Positions 1 to 10,559 of a stretch of DNA of 64,000 nucleotides are shown one piece after another (position 1 is the first letter of the stretch; each line of letters begins with the position of its first letter). A program made the position numbers and the translations under genes. Source of the stretch: Porites lobata (lineage: Eukaryota > Cnidaria > Anthozoa > Scleractinia > Poritidae); the NCBI GenBank assembly GCA_942486035.1, contig CALNXK010000108.1, forward strand, positions 1,112,501 through 1,176,500, read 5' to 3'. The notes beneath the pieces were generated by a model that saw nothing but the letters and a program-made list of their open reading frames with translations, was not told the DNA's origin and did not search any database.

Positions 1-454
1 ACAAACGCTGTAAATGTCACAACCTTTCCACCCCAATGCCCCATGAACGCTACGAACGCTGCAAAAAAGGCTACAACTATCCCGCACCAATGCTATGCTA
101 TGAAAAGACGCTCAAAAATACCAATACCAGTGATTGTACGCTTACAAACAGAGGCTAAAATACACGAGGCCTTAGTTACGTTTCTGCCACCTTAAAAGGA
201 ATTTGGGTGCCCTGTGTATCCAAGGGCCTCCGCTATAGCCTAGAGAGCCTCTAGATAGAGGGTAGGGTGAAGGGTAAAAGAAGAGGGTAGGGTGGACGGG
301 GAACGCTTAGACAACCGCTTCACGACAAGGCAACCGCAGACAAAACCGATCGCTTTGATGCTACTGGCTGGCTAACGTTCCATGTGAGCTTACACTTATG
401 AGTTTGGCCGCTGACCGGCGGAGAATGCTACGCTCGAGGCGCACAACTTGTTAA

Positions 455-985
455 ATTTCTCCAAACGCCGTTAAAAACCAACAACGCTTGCCCTGACGTA
501 AACTCGGTGAATCGACGAAAACAGAAGAAACGATCACACAAAAACTAAGCGACGCTAACGCGATTGCGAAGAGTCCCCAACCACGCATCCACCGAGTAAA
601 GGTTGCGACGGCCAGCTGGAGATAAAACATGTGAAGGTGTAAGTCGAAATCATAGCGCGGCCCAACCGAAAGCTGAGAACCAGCAGTGGGTGTGAATGCA
701 AAACCACAGTCGGTTCGTCTCGCAAACGCCACTAAAAACCAACAACGCTTGCCCTGAAGTAAACTAGGCGAATCGACGAAACCAGATGGAACTGATGGAA
801 CTATCACACAGAAACCAAGCGACGCTAACGCCATTGCCGAGTCTCAAACCATAAGACCACCGAGTGACGACCGCCTGGAGAAAAGACATGTCAAGGTGTA
901 AGTCGTAATCACAGCGCGGCCCTACCGAGAGTTGAGTACCAGCAGTGGGTGTGAATGTAAAACCACAGTCTTTTGAGATATGTCC
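455..985. repeat. Diverged direct tandem duplication, two ~265-bp units
   Basis: The segment from about 455 to 722 is repeated, diverged, from about 723 to 985. Both copies carry CAACAACGCTTGCCCTGA near their start and CCAGCAGTGGGTGTGAATG near their end. Minus-strand reading frames across them are open but simply repeat themselves, so I do not call a gene. The right unit runs straight into the minisatellite at 1000, sharing the phrase GTCCAGAAATGCA with the junction near 8610. Confidence 0.7.
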
Positions 986-995
986 AGAAATGCAC

Positions 996-1172
996 GCATT
1001 GGCAAAAATGGCAGAAATGGCGCCTAATTGCCTAAATCGCCAAACTGTAAACAAAAATTCAAATGAGATGGCAAAGGAGCCCTTTGGAAAGTGGCGATTT
1101 TGGCAAAAATGGCGTATTTGGCGAAAATGGCAGAATTGGCAATTAATCGCCAAAATCGCCAAACCGTAAACA
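996..1172. repeat. Minisatellite, about 1.5 units of the ~118-bp TTTGGCGAAAATGGC family
   Basis: Dense GGCGATTTTGGC and GAAAATGGC words. Contains the block TCAAATGAGATGGCAAAGG, then CCCTTTGGAAAGTGGCGAT, also seen in the larger array at 2.7-3.4 kb. The unit is short of stop codons in several frames, which produces artificial tryptophan-rich reading frames. Confidence 0.8.
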
Positions 1173-1589
1173 ACAAGACGCTACGGAGCTAGCGTACACT
1201 TCGGCGTCGTGGTTGTGGAACTAATTAATTGTAAATGCGGAGGAATAGTAAGAAATCAAATATGGTAAGAGTAAGGTGTGAAATTATGGGATTTGTCAGG
1301 ATATTCTGAAAAGAGCAACATCCAAGAGGCCTACTTGCCAAAAACTAGCATTTCAGGACAAATTGTCTCCGCGATATTAGCCCAGTTTTGCTCTGATGAC
1401 TCCATACAAATCCTTCTAAAAAACAATTCTCTATTTTTCTTAGTCACATCAGGCTTCAAAAACAGCATAGCAGTCCCATGTACTGATTAAAGATATGTAA
1501 GGCATGGGTAAGGAGTCAATTACGTTGAGCATAGAATTGGCTAAAACTCAAAGTCACGAGTTCGAATGTTTTGAGGATAATTATTCACT

Positions 1590-2060
1590 GACTATCAGCA
1601 CGCAGGGATGTCGGATTAACACAAGGAAGTTTAACACCAAAGGAACATAGCCTTTACAGAGCTTTAAAACACAGCATCCGCCAACACAAACTTGACTTGA
1701 ACTTTGAGTAAAACTAAACAGCCTCTACCAATAATAACAAACTCTCACTTGAACTTGTAAACACAGAACCTGAAAATCGACCTTCGTTACACTTGACTAA
1801 ACACAGCAGTCCAGCTCGTGGGAAAAAAACTTAGTTCGTCAAAAGAACTCGCTTGGAACTTGTATACCGTTTGACATAAGGTTCTAGAAAATACTAAACA
1901 GGCGAATAGTAGTAGCTTTTCGACATATTTTATGATTTCAGTAACTGATGCAAATCTGCTGACTCATGCTGAAATGTAAACATGCCCTAATTAATTATTC
2001 ATGGCTAATCCAAAAACGTAGAGAACGTTCGAGAAAGTCACGCAACGCATGAAAGCAATT
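1590..2060 (-). repeat. LTR-like block, minus orientation, related to the block at 6.85-7.29 kb
   Basis: Read on the minus strand, this block shares ordered landmarks with 6850-7290 on the plus strand: a GCGTGACTTTCT(C/A)GAA word, a TTCTAGAA word, GTATA near AAGT, TGTTTAGTCAAGTGT(A/G)ACGAA and GTTGGCGGA(T/G)GC. The two are too diverged to fix exact ends, and no internal retrotransposon genes remain. Solo LTRs of one family are the likeliest explanation. Confidence 0.4.
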
Positions 2061-2149
2061 TTACTACCTAACACTCAACAAAGACAAAATGTCTTTGTGC
2101 AGCATTTTGTAACTTTAAATTCATCATAAAACAGTTCGAAAGGAGGGCT

Positions 2150-2650
2150 CACTCGTGAAACACTCGAAGAGAAATTTGGTGTCTCTGCGCGGCCACGAAA
2201 TATCCTCTATTTATTCCTCGAGTAATTAAAGACTAAACTCGAAGTGATCTCAAGATATCACGAAGTAGTCCGATGTCATTTCGTGAAATAGTTGAAACAA
2301 GCCGAAAAGTCACGAACTTGCACGCCCAATCTTGTCCCGAAACTAGTGCATCATTTCATAACTATTTTTCATACCCCAAACTACCTTGGGTCGCAGTGGC
2401 GCAATCGGCTAATCCCTCAACTTAGAGACTCCTCTGATCTGACGGGTCACACAGGTGAGTCGGTTCAAACCCCGGGAAGGCCAAAATAGTAATTCTTTCT
2501 TCCTCGAAAAAGTTAAAGAATAAATCAAAGAAATCGAAGTGGTCTCGACATATCTCGAACTAATTCGGCTCTCACTTCGTCAAATAGCCGAATAGAGCCG
2601 AAAGTCTACAGACTTTGCATGCCCAATCTTGTCAAAAAATTGCAACTTTG
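2150..2650. repeat. Diverged direct repeat flanking a tRNA-like element
   Basis: The stretch ending at about 2345 and the stretch at 2490-2645 share order and wording: TCCTCGA near the start, then TCGAAGTG(A/G)TCTC, then GCA(C/T)GCCCAATCTTGTC. The tRNA-like segment at 2388-2484 lies between them. A related GCATGCCCAAT block recurs at 9268-9345. Confidence 0.5.
2388..2484 (+). repeat. tRNA-derived or tRNA-like Pol III segment
   Basis: An A-box-like TGGCGCAATCGG near 2397 is followed about 65 bp later by a B-box-like GGTTCAAACCC near 2462, then CCGGGAAGGCCA. The spacing suits a long-variable-arm tRNA or a SINE head, but the acceptor stems do not pair convincingly. I therefore call it tRNA-derived rather than a functional tRNA. 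Confidence 0.5.
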
Positions 2651-2695
2651 ATACATTCCTGAGCGTCGCGAATCCTTTACTTCGCGCTCCGCCGA

Positions 2696-3380
2696 AGTAA
2701 AAATACAAATGGGATGGCAAAGTGGCGATTTTGGTGAAAATGGCGTATTTGGCGAAAATGGCAGAATTGGCACTTAACCGCCAAAATCGCCAGATGGTAA
2801 AGAAAAATACAAATGAGATGGCAAAGGGGCCCTTTGGAAAGTGGCGATGTTGGCGAAAATGGCATATTTGGCGAAAATGGCAGAAATGGCGATTACTCAC
2901 CGAGATCGCCAAACTGTAAACAAAAATAATCAAATGAGATGGCAAAGGGGCCCTTTGGAAAGTGGCGATTTTGGCGAAAATGGCGTATTTGGCAAAAATG
3001 GTGGAAATGGCGATTAATCACCGAAATCGCCAAACTGTAAACAAAAATTCAAATGAGATGGCAAAGGGGCCTTTTGGAAAGTGGCGATTTTGGCAAAAAT
3101 GGCGATTAATCTCCAAAATCACCAAAGTGTAAAAAAAAATTCAAATGAGATGGCAAAGGGGCCCTTTGGAAAGTGGCGATTTTGGCGAAAATGGCGTGCA
3201 CTAATTCTGTATCTTCTCATCAACCACATATAAAAATAAAAAAAGATAGAGTGCATGTTGGCCTCGTTCTTAAAACGTGTTTTGGCAGAAATGGCAATTA
3301 CTCGATGAAATACCTAATTTGTCAAGACAAATTGAAATGACACAGCAAAGGGTCCCTTTTGAAATGGCTATTAATTGCCA
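2696..3380. repeat. Minisatellite array, about five ~118-bp units plus a decayed sixth
   Basis: Unit starts lie near 2697, 2803, 2922, 3043 and 3134, with a degenerate copy at 3285-3380. Each full unit runs AAATGAGATGGCAAAGGGG, CCCTTTGGAAAGTGGCGA, TTTTGGCGAAAATGGCG, then CGCCAAACTGTAAAC. The GGCGATTTTGGC and GCCAAAATCGCC words make each unit partly self-complementary. Units vary in length (about 75-121 bp) by internal deletion. Not coding. Confidence 0.85.
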
Positions 3381-4310
3381 AATAGTTAACCACATATTAA
3401 TATAAAAATGTTTCCAATAGTATAATTGTATACTAATAATGACAACGCTACTGTAACTTAAGTGTCATTAATCTGTTTTTAATGCTTTTACCTTTAATTG
3501 ATAACCTCTTGTGCTTTGAACTTGGTCCCAGACAAGAGTGTTTGGTCGGGAACTACCACTTATAACTAATTTCTTGCTCAATTCAAATCGAATGGCCAAC
3601 GAGTTGTATTCGATTATCAGTAAATGGTAATCTTCGTAATGTTCATGGCAACTTTCTTACCAAAAAATCCAACATAGGTATCCTCAATTTTCCAGGCTTG
3701 TAGGCATTGTTTGAATAGCGACAGTTCAACATTATATGTTATGAGGAGTCCAGGTTGGTTCTTGGCTAAGCATTCAGATAATTAGATGGTCTGTATTGCC
3801 TTGTGTATCCATCCTGTTTGTTATAATGGCGTTCAATCGTACAAGTATATATAAACGAGCTGGTTCATCGCAGTTTCACAGAACATGAACATGTAAGGTT
3901 TAGTAGTTGTTATATAGGCGTGGCGGTCATGTTGAAATAGTCGATTTTGGATAACTACTCTATGTAAGTAGAAACGATTAATGTCATTCCCTGCCGACTT
4001 CGGTGGTGGTCACTCTAAGTAAGCAAAACGATTAATGTCGTTCACACGGACTCTCAGGCAATTGTTAAAATAGAAGGTAAAAAGGCCGGGTGACGTGTTT
4101 CGACGAGCATTAGGATTAGCAATTTAATGGAACACATATTGTACTGAAAATTGGTTTGGTGGTCTCACGCGCAAAAAAACAATACATTTTCTAAATTTCT
4201 GGCCCCACCTCATAAAGCAATGATGGGACACATTTTTGAAGAACGAGACAAACATGTACACTCTCTTTTTATATATCTAGTTGATGAAAAGATACAGAAT
4301 TAGTTTGAAT
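3193..4310. mobile_element. Inverted-repeat element, ~95-bp arms, ~1.1 kb span
   Basis: The left arm at 3193-3290 (CTAATTCTGTATCTTCTCATC, then GAGTGCATGTTGGCCTCGTTC) reappears inverted at 4210-4310. The arms run in parallel for about 95 bp with substitutions. The interior (3290-4210) has no convincing gene; it holds a short direct repeat of AACGATTAATGTC(A/G)TTC near 3975 and 4029. Probably a non-autonomous DNA transposon; the target duplication was not resolved. Confidence 0.5.
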
Positions 4311-4365
4311 GGGATATGTTTTATGAAAGAGACAAACAAGTTATTACTATTATTATTGATCAGAA

Positions 4366-6440
4366 ACTCATAAGGGGTTGAAACGTGTAACTCTCATATG
4401 TTTGCTTTGTCCGATGCTCGTGATTATTCATTTTCAAAAGTACCATATTTGGAACGAGAAGAAGAGATAACTGACCAATCAAACTTCGTAAACAACGTGA
4501 CGTAATTTTAATTCAGGTTCCCGCGCCGCGTGAAAAAAATGGCCTACAAACGGGGAAAAAACTCTCGAAAGCCGAGAAAGCTTTCAAAGGTTGAAACCAG
4601 GAATCTTACCGAAACACTGAGCAGGATATTATTGCCTTACCACGCGGGCCAAACATGACACTATGAAACCCATTGACGTCCTCGCAACTTCTTGAAGTTG
4701 TCACTTCACAAAACGATGCCTCGTTGACCCTCTGCACGGTAAACTTATACTGCAAATAGGCTTTTAAAATTCGTATATTAAAAGTCTAGAATAAACAGTA
4801 AAAAATATTTTCGAATAAAATTCACTAACTGCGTATCGAAAGTGTCCAAAACCTGAACCTGACATCTTCGCAGAAAGTGATGCTTGTAATGAATGTGAGA
4901 AGCATTTTAAAAGCTTAAATTAAACTTACATGTTGTAGTCACGATCGTGTTTTGAGCTAATTTTATGAATGAACAAACTCAAAACAATAGACAGAGAAGC
5001 CGTTTCTTGAAAATTTTTATTCAAAGTCCAAAAAGTTAAAGCAATTCGGAAAACACTATCTGGATCGTGGATCCGTTCACGCAGTGACATCGGCTAAGCA
5101 CATGGCAAAATTCAACACATAATCCATCTCAAATCAGGGCACATTTTGTAATTTTTCTTTAGCGCCGAAGAGAAAAATTTATAAAACGTCTATGAAACAT
5201 TTAAAAATACATAAATTCCCTTTCAAAAACGTAATTGTCTTGGCCATAGAGTGCAAAATGTACCTGAAAATTCAGCAAAATCTTTCCTGACTTGGTTGCA
5301 TTTCAAAACAGACCATGGGCTCCGCCGTGAGGAAAACAAGGTTGAATTCCTCGAAGGACGATTTCTTGATGAAAAGCTCCCCTTTCTCCACAAAAAGAAA
5401 GCTGAGCATTCTTTTGAACTTTCTCTTTCCATTTTTTGTCTTTTAACGGTGTATTTTTAACCTTGAAATGCAGAACTCTTGTCTTAAAACATCTGCATGG
5501 TGATCGCTCAGCAGCCATTTTGTTGAAAATGGATACACCTAATTGCAATAAGGTTGTCATAGAAAAAAGCAAAAAGTAAAAAGTTAAATAGGAATTAATT
5601 AGCATGTAACTATCATAGCTTGCAACATTCACAACACGCACGCTTACAGCTGAATATTAATCACGTAATATGAGAGAAATAATTTGCATCAGTTTCTTAC
5701 TGTCATTCTCATGCAATTCAAGGCTGAATCATCCAGCGAATTTCAAACGTGCTCGAATTACAAAGCACATCGGATAAAAACCAAAGAAATAATGGCTCCA
5801 TTTTTTTTCAGTAAATATAGCCTGGGGTAAATTCCAGGAACTCAACGCGTGTTTTAGATCAGTGCTAAATAGAAAAGCCAGTTTGCGTATGGTTTGCAGT
5901 CCACAACACCATCTGATCACAATTTTCAAGCAACAAATCAGGGGCGTAGGCAGGACTTTTCATCGCAGAGAGGGTAAGGGGGTCCTCCGCCTGTTCTTCA
6001 CCCTAGCCACAAACCAAGCTTCGTTTGTCAGGACATAATAGATTGGCGACTGAACGTGCGACAACTGAGACAGAACATTGCTCGCGTCAATTTACCTTTT
6101 TCTTTCTCGAATTGTGCGACTTCTTTTGATGGAGAATGTTGGCTCTAAAATGACTATGGCGCCTGTCTATCTTACTGCGCGGAATTACAGAATTATCTCT
6201 TGCTATTGTGAATGAATTCTTAAATAATAGTTAAATACTGAATTAAAATACGCAAATGTAAATCACATGGCTAATTTATTCCTATTTGGCTTTTTTGCTT
6301 TTTGTTTTTTTTCTCTGAGAACGTTATTGCAATTAGGTGTATCCGTCACTAAGATTTCCAAATATGGTCAAAATGAATATTCACAAGCATTGAACGCGAG
6401 TTACACGTTTCAACCCCTTACGGGTTGCTGTATTGATCCA
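4366..6440. mobile_element. Long inverted-repeat element with an insertion in its left arm
   Basis: The right arm is continuous at 6263-6435. Its reverse complement matches two separated left segments in the correct order: 4366-4460 (AGGGGTTGAAACGTGTAACTC) and 5529-5608 (GGATACACCTAATTGCAATAA). About 1.07 kb (4462-5528) therefore looks inserted in the left arm. That insert contains CCAATCA at about 4476 and a short open frame from ATG at 4540, of unknown meaning. The space between the arms, 5609-6262, shows no gene. Confidence 0.5.
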
Positions 6441-6849
6441 ATGTTTATGTTCAATAAATGCGGTGAAGTATTGGGCACGAGTGACATTTCGTGTAGGTTT
6501 ACATAAGGTGAAATAAGCGAATTCACACATTTCAAAATGGCGCGCATTTCGGCTTTCGTTACTTTTAGGGGACTGTTTTTCTAAAGAGGAAAACAAGTAA
6601 GTGCGAGAGGAAACTGAAGAGTTTAAAACGACGGAAGAAGATAATGTGTATAGTGGAGAACCAAAAGAGAATAAAGGGCACACACTGGTTATCGTGAAAG
6701 CATCTTTTAGCCAGGAGCCATGCGTTTCGCAATTGCTTTTGATTTAAGGCTGCCTCACAATTTAATGGAACCAATGTGAAGAGAATTGTAACCAGTGAGG
6801 ATTGTTAAGGTCTACATCGAACCTCAAAAGTTATAGTGTCCATGGCAAG

Positions 6850-7290
6850 GAATTATTATGATTTCAAGGACTTTGTTACGAAAAATTGTATTGCGTGACT
6901 AGCGTGACTTTCTAGAAGGTTCGCGAGAGTTCATAGCTTGTTTATTTTAGGATCTTGTGTAAGCGTTTCTAAAAGCGGTATATTTTGTAATCTATCTATA
7001 ATTAGACTATTTAGAAACTTCTAGAATCTTATTGTAAACGTATATAAGTAGGCGAGCCCGACTTAAGTTTTAACTAGTTTTCACAAGCGAGGAGAGTTAA
7101 ACATTAGTCGTGTTTAGTCAAGTGTGACGAAAGCAGTGTTTATTCAAGTTGGCGGAGGCCGTGTAAGTTCACAGGTAACCCAGGCTCTGTGATAGTACCA
7201 CAGTACGGTTCCAGTAAAATTACAGTGTTTGTATGGGGTAAAAATATCATCCTAAAATTTCTAGGAAATACTAAATAAAGATCAATGAAA
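6850..7290 (+). repeat. LTR-like block, plus orientation, candidate solo LTR
   Basis: Contains a TATA-like GTATATAAGTAGGCGAGCC near 7039, the family landmark TGTTTAGTCAAGTGTGACGAA at about 7110, and a polyadenylation-type AATAAA near 7273. It matches, inverted and diverged, the block at 1590-2060. The following 7300-7860 has a short frame (around 7515-7655) that could be a gag remnant, but I see no diagnostic motif. Confidence 0.4.
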
Positions 7291-7299
7291 CTTACTCTG

Positions 7300-8010
7300 C
7301 AGTTAATTGCAGTTGTTGTCCTTATTGCTCCAACGAAGTTTCGTGATAATTTGCAGTAACTTGTTCAAATTCACTCTATCTACAATAATAATATACAAGG
7401 TAGGAAACACGAGGTGCCATTTTCGCCGACATGCTCTCATTCAACACAACTTTTTCCACGAAATTCGAACTCCAACGGAAAATAAACATGCCAGGATCGT
7501 AGAAATAGGATAGCAGCAGATATAGAAACCAATGAAGCTTTCCCAGACAGAGAAACGAATCCCACAGACTTGGACAAACTCGAAGAATATAATCCAAACA
7601 CACCGAGAATACGCTCGCCGAAGCAGCCGGGCCAGATCAACGCGCGGCCAAGAAAATGAGGCCTGGGCACTGTACAAACAAATTCCATCCCGGGAGTCCT
7701 GGGGTGACCTTTCTAGGGACCGATACATCATTTGCCCAAAGCCACCCTCCCCTGCTACCGTCCTCTAAAAGATTACCTGCGTAACAGACTTGGTAGTTCT
7801 CTCCTCGAGTAATTATTAGTGGACTTGTAAGTCTTTGAAAGGAATGAACCAAACAAAAGCAAATGATGCTAGTGTGATATTTCAGCGCATCACATCACTT
7901 TTGGTAAGTCAAGCGACATCGAAAGTAAGGAAATGTTTACTTAACCTGTGAAGTAAATGGCACAATTACATATTAGCTGAACTCAAAACGACTTCCATTT
8001 GTTGTTTTCA
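7300..8010. other. No supported gene
   Basis: Several overlapping open frames of 70-95 codons lie on both strands between 7376 and 7852. None shows a recognisable domain. They may be internal remnant of the element whose LTR-like block precedes them. Confidence 0.4.
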
Positions 8011-8110
8011 GATATATTTGATTCAGTTGTATTTGATAAAATAATGTTGTTTGACAGTTAGGTAAAGCCGTTTTGTCATATATTTGATTCAGTTGTATTT
8101 GATAAATGTT
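8011..8110. repeat. Direct repeat pair, ~30 bp, about 67 bp apart
   Basis: ATATATTTGATTCAGTTG followed by TATTTGATAAA occurs at 8012-8040 and again at 8079-8106. Both copies are followed by AATGTTG. Confidence 0.75.
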
Positions 8111-8199
8111 GCCAGTTATTGGGGCCTCTTATTAGGCAAGTAATTTGAACTTTTTTTCAGTACTGTTGCCTCACAGTTATAAGGACTTCTTTTGTTGTC

Positions 8200-8625
8200 T
8201 ACTTTGAAGGGGCCACTTTTGGCATCCAATTTGAATATTTTGCCACATATCGCCAGCCCTCTGGTGATTTTTGCCAAAATCGCCATTTTCGCCAAAATCG
8301 CCAGCCTCCAAGGGGCCACTTTTGGCATCCAATTCAAATCGCCAGAGGCTGGTAATTTTTTGCCATTTTCGCCATTGCATGCATTCCTGGCGATTTTTGC
8401 CAAAATTGCCAATTTCGCTACAATCGCCATTTTCGCCAAAATTGCTAGTCTCCAAGGGTCTGGGACGTTTATGGCTATTTTCACTGGCCCTCTGGCGATT
8501 TTTGCCAAAATCGCCATTTTCACCAAAATCGCCAGCTTCCAAGGGGCCACTTTTGGCATCCAATTCAAATCGCCACCGGCTGGCGATTTTTCGCCAGTTT
8601 CGCCATTGCATGCATTTCTGGACAT
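8200..8625. repeat. Minisatellite array, inverted orientation of the TTTGGCGAAAATGGC family
   Basis: The array is rich in CGCCATTTTCGCCAAAATCGCC-type words, the reverse complement of the 1.0-kb and 2.7-kb arrays, but with a different spacer: TCCAAGGGGCCACTTTTGGC and CATCCAATTCAAATCGCCA occur twice (about 8308 and 8538). The right edge has GCATGCATTTCTGGACATAA, the inverted form of the junction phrase near 985. Open frames of 118-276 codons here follow from the repeat composition. Confidence 0.8.
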
Positions 8626-9345
8626 AAGTGAGTCTTTTCGTCTCGCAAAAAAAAGCCCCCAAGCCGTTGTAGGTGTTTTGAACCACGGAGTATAATAGTA
8701 GAAGAAACACGCACACAAAAGCCACGGTCATCGCCAAGTCCAGCGTGCCGCCAAGATTGTCGGCCAAAATTACGAGGAAGCAGGGATCGAACAGAAGCCA
8801 AACGTAAGCCAACACAACGAAAAAAGAGAAAACTTGACCGACAGCAGAACGGTAAGAATCCGACGGTAAATGATCATGAATGATCAAAAGGCTAAACGAA
8901 GGGAGTGGCCGCCAGGGAAACGTTGTTTTAAGCACATAGAGCTGATGCAAGCAAGGCTGAACGTGCTCGAGCCACGGCCCTGACTGCTGAACGACAAGTG
9001 AAGGCACTCAATATTCTTAACTGGTTAAATTTCATTTAACTTCATTTCTACTTGAGTTGCTTTGAAATGTTCTGCGCTTCTGAGTCTGATCCTGACCGTA
9101 GGGTCGAACACTCACAATCTCAAAAACTCCCTCTGTTTCTTACCGCTGATCTACAACACAATCAGAGCGCTCTGTTCTAACCTGCGAACCAAGACGTTTT
9201 TCAGTTTTGCGGCAGCGAGAAAAGACAACCGCAAATACCGCCGCGTTCGCAGGCTAGCCCTGGTTTTGCATGCCCAATAATGTGCCAAAAATGCAACTTT
9301 GAAGCCAATACGGTGAACCCCAAACCTTTATTTAGCACTCCGCCC
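8626..9345 (-). other. Repeat body beside the minisatellite; hydrophobic minus-strand frame
   Basis: The minus strand is open from 9007 down into the minisatellite. Before the repeat begins it encodes about 120 residues with two strongly hydrophobic stretches, for example FSFFVVLAYVWLLF and VAFVCVFLLLLYSVV. I do not recognise a family. The right edge (9268-9345) carries GCATGCCCAAT and an ACTCCGCC word, like the left edge of the 2.7-kb array, so the block looks like one repeat family rather than a gene. Confidence 0.35.
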
Positions 9346-9414
9346 AAATAATAACACCTCGATAAGGCAACTATTTGTTATACACAAAATAATCATTTAG
9401 AGACTAATTTAACT

Positions 9415-10060
9415 TTTATTGAAGTGTTTAAACATTCTCATGCGTAAGTTCACGATGCTTGCAAGCATAGGCGTACAGCCTAGGGAAGAGGGGACATAAA
9501 CATTTCGGGCAATAACAGCACCTGGGATAAACTGAAAGAAGGGGAGATAAACGAAACAATGATGTTGTTCCAAAAGTCAGGATAAATTCGCACATGCTAA
9601 ATCAAAGTGTGTGGAGTCAATCAATCAAATGTTATCAACTCGCGGTCCAACTGGTTAATGAAAGATGTTAAAAATTTTGTTGATCACAATCAAATTTTTA
9701 CACCAGGTTCTTTTGAGTAGGCACCTTTGAGATCTCTTAACCCATTTGTGATACTTAAAATAACGAGATTTTTACAAAAATTTATCATGTTTTTGCTTTT
9801 CAGACCTTATGCATTATGCACTTATGACCCGATTACACCACACGCATTGGAGCATTGTTTAAGAAGCTAATCTCCACCCCCCTCCCCATTTGCGAATGTG
9901 CCCAATAAGCCTATGCTTGTAAGTTGACAAAACATAAAACCACGTATCTCAGTATGATGACGTTTAACTCCTGTGTTTTAATGTATACCTCAGTTCATGT
10001 TCTTGCAATTTGATGACTGCCTAAAGCATTTATCACATTGTGCTGTCAGTTCTTAATCCT
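9415..10060 (-). pseudogene. Decayed C2H2 fingers 3' of the intact zinc-finger exon
   Basis: On the minus strand around 10045-9985 the sequence reads as the first part of a finger (CDKCFRQSSNCK) and then shifts frame into a stop; relative to intact fingers two bases are missing after TGCAAG. Around 9470-9410 a finger end reads CKHRELTHENV. Both use the same family wording as the exon upstream on this strand, so the gene once had more fingers at its C-terminus. Confidence 0.6.
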
Positions 10061-10104
10061 GGTTGCGGAAGTTTACGTTGCTTGCTGCTTGCACTGATAA
10101 AGCT

Positions 10105-10498
10105 TCACTCATGGTGTCTAATTTCGTGTCGTCTGCAACTTGATGACTGGGTGAAGCACCGATCACAATACCTACACTTATAAGGTTTTACTCCCGTATG
10201 TGTACGTTCATGTTGCTTGCAATTTGACGCCCAGCTAAAACTCTTCTCACAATACTTGCACTTATGAGGTTTCACTCCTGTGTGTATATATTCATGTGTC
10301 TTACAGTTTGAGGAGCTGTTAAAGCGCTTATCACAGTACTGACACTTGTAAGGTTTTCTTTCGTGGATAACTTCATGTTCTTTGCAAAGTGATAATGAGC
10401 TAAAGCACTTATCACAATACTTGCAGACATATGGTTGCACCTCATCACTGGACATGATGCTGCTTCTCTTATTACTGCTCACTTTGATTCGCCTGTTC
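10105..10498 (-). CDS. C2H2 zinc-finger protein, terminal exon, four fingers
   Basis: A likely nuclear nucleic-acid-binding protein. The minus-strand exon appears to start at 10498, just after the acceptor TTTCATCTGCAG, and stays open through four tandem C-x2-C-x12-H-x3-H fingers to a TGA at 10107-10105. An internal ATG lies at 10455, but the open frame upstream and the good acceptor favour a spliced terminal exon. Fingers are 23 residues with five-residue linkers of the GVKPY type; the first linker is RKPY. In all four the usual helix leucine (F-x5-L-x2-H) is cysteine, as in FSSLSLCKEH and FNSSSNCKTH. The same feature defines the 17-finger gene at 42.1 kb, so the two are family members. The upstream exon or exons are not identified. 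Decayed fingers lie 3' of the stop. Confidence 0.8.
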
Positions 10499-10559
10499 CT
10501 GCAGATGAAATGATAAGCATTGGATAAAATGAGTGGTTAAAATAATCACCACTACCTAC

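Noticed and set aside
451..1162. Minus-strand 127- and 132-codon frames
   Set aside because: They repeat themselves because the DNA is tandemly duplicated; no domain, and the frame is not kept equally in both copies.
2388..2484. Functional tRNA gene
   Set aside because: A- and B-box words are present but acceptor-stem pairing fails and length is excessive.
945..2945. Tryptophan-rich and His/Phe-rich small proteins
   Set aside because: Direct translation of the TTTGGCGAAAATGGC repeats; repeat composition explains them.
8116..9007. Overlapping open frames of 118-276 codons on both strands
   Set aside because: They run through the minisatellite, whose units lack stops in several frames; the same stretch is open in three or more frames.
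10455..10482. Start codon of the four-finger gene at 10482
   Set aside because: That codon is GTG; a good acceptor just upstream and an open frame point to a spliced terminal exon.
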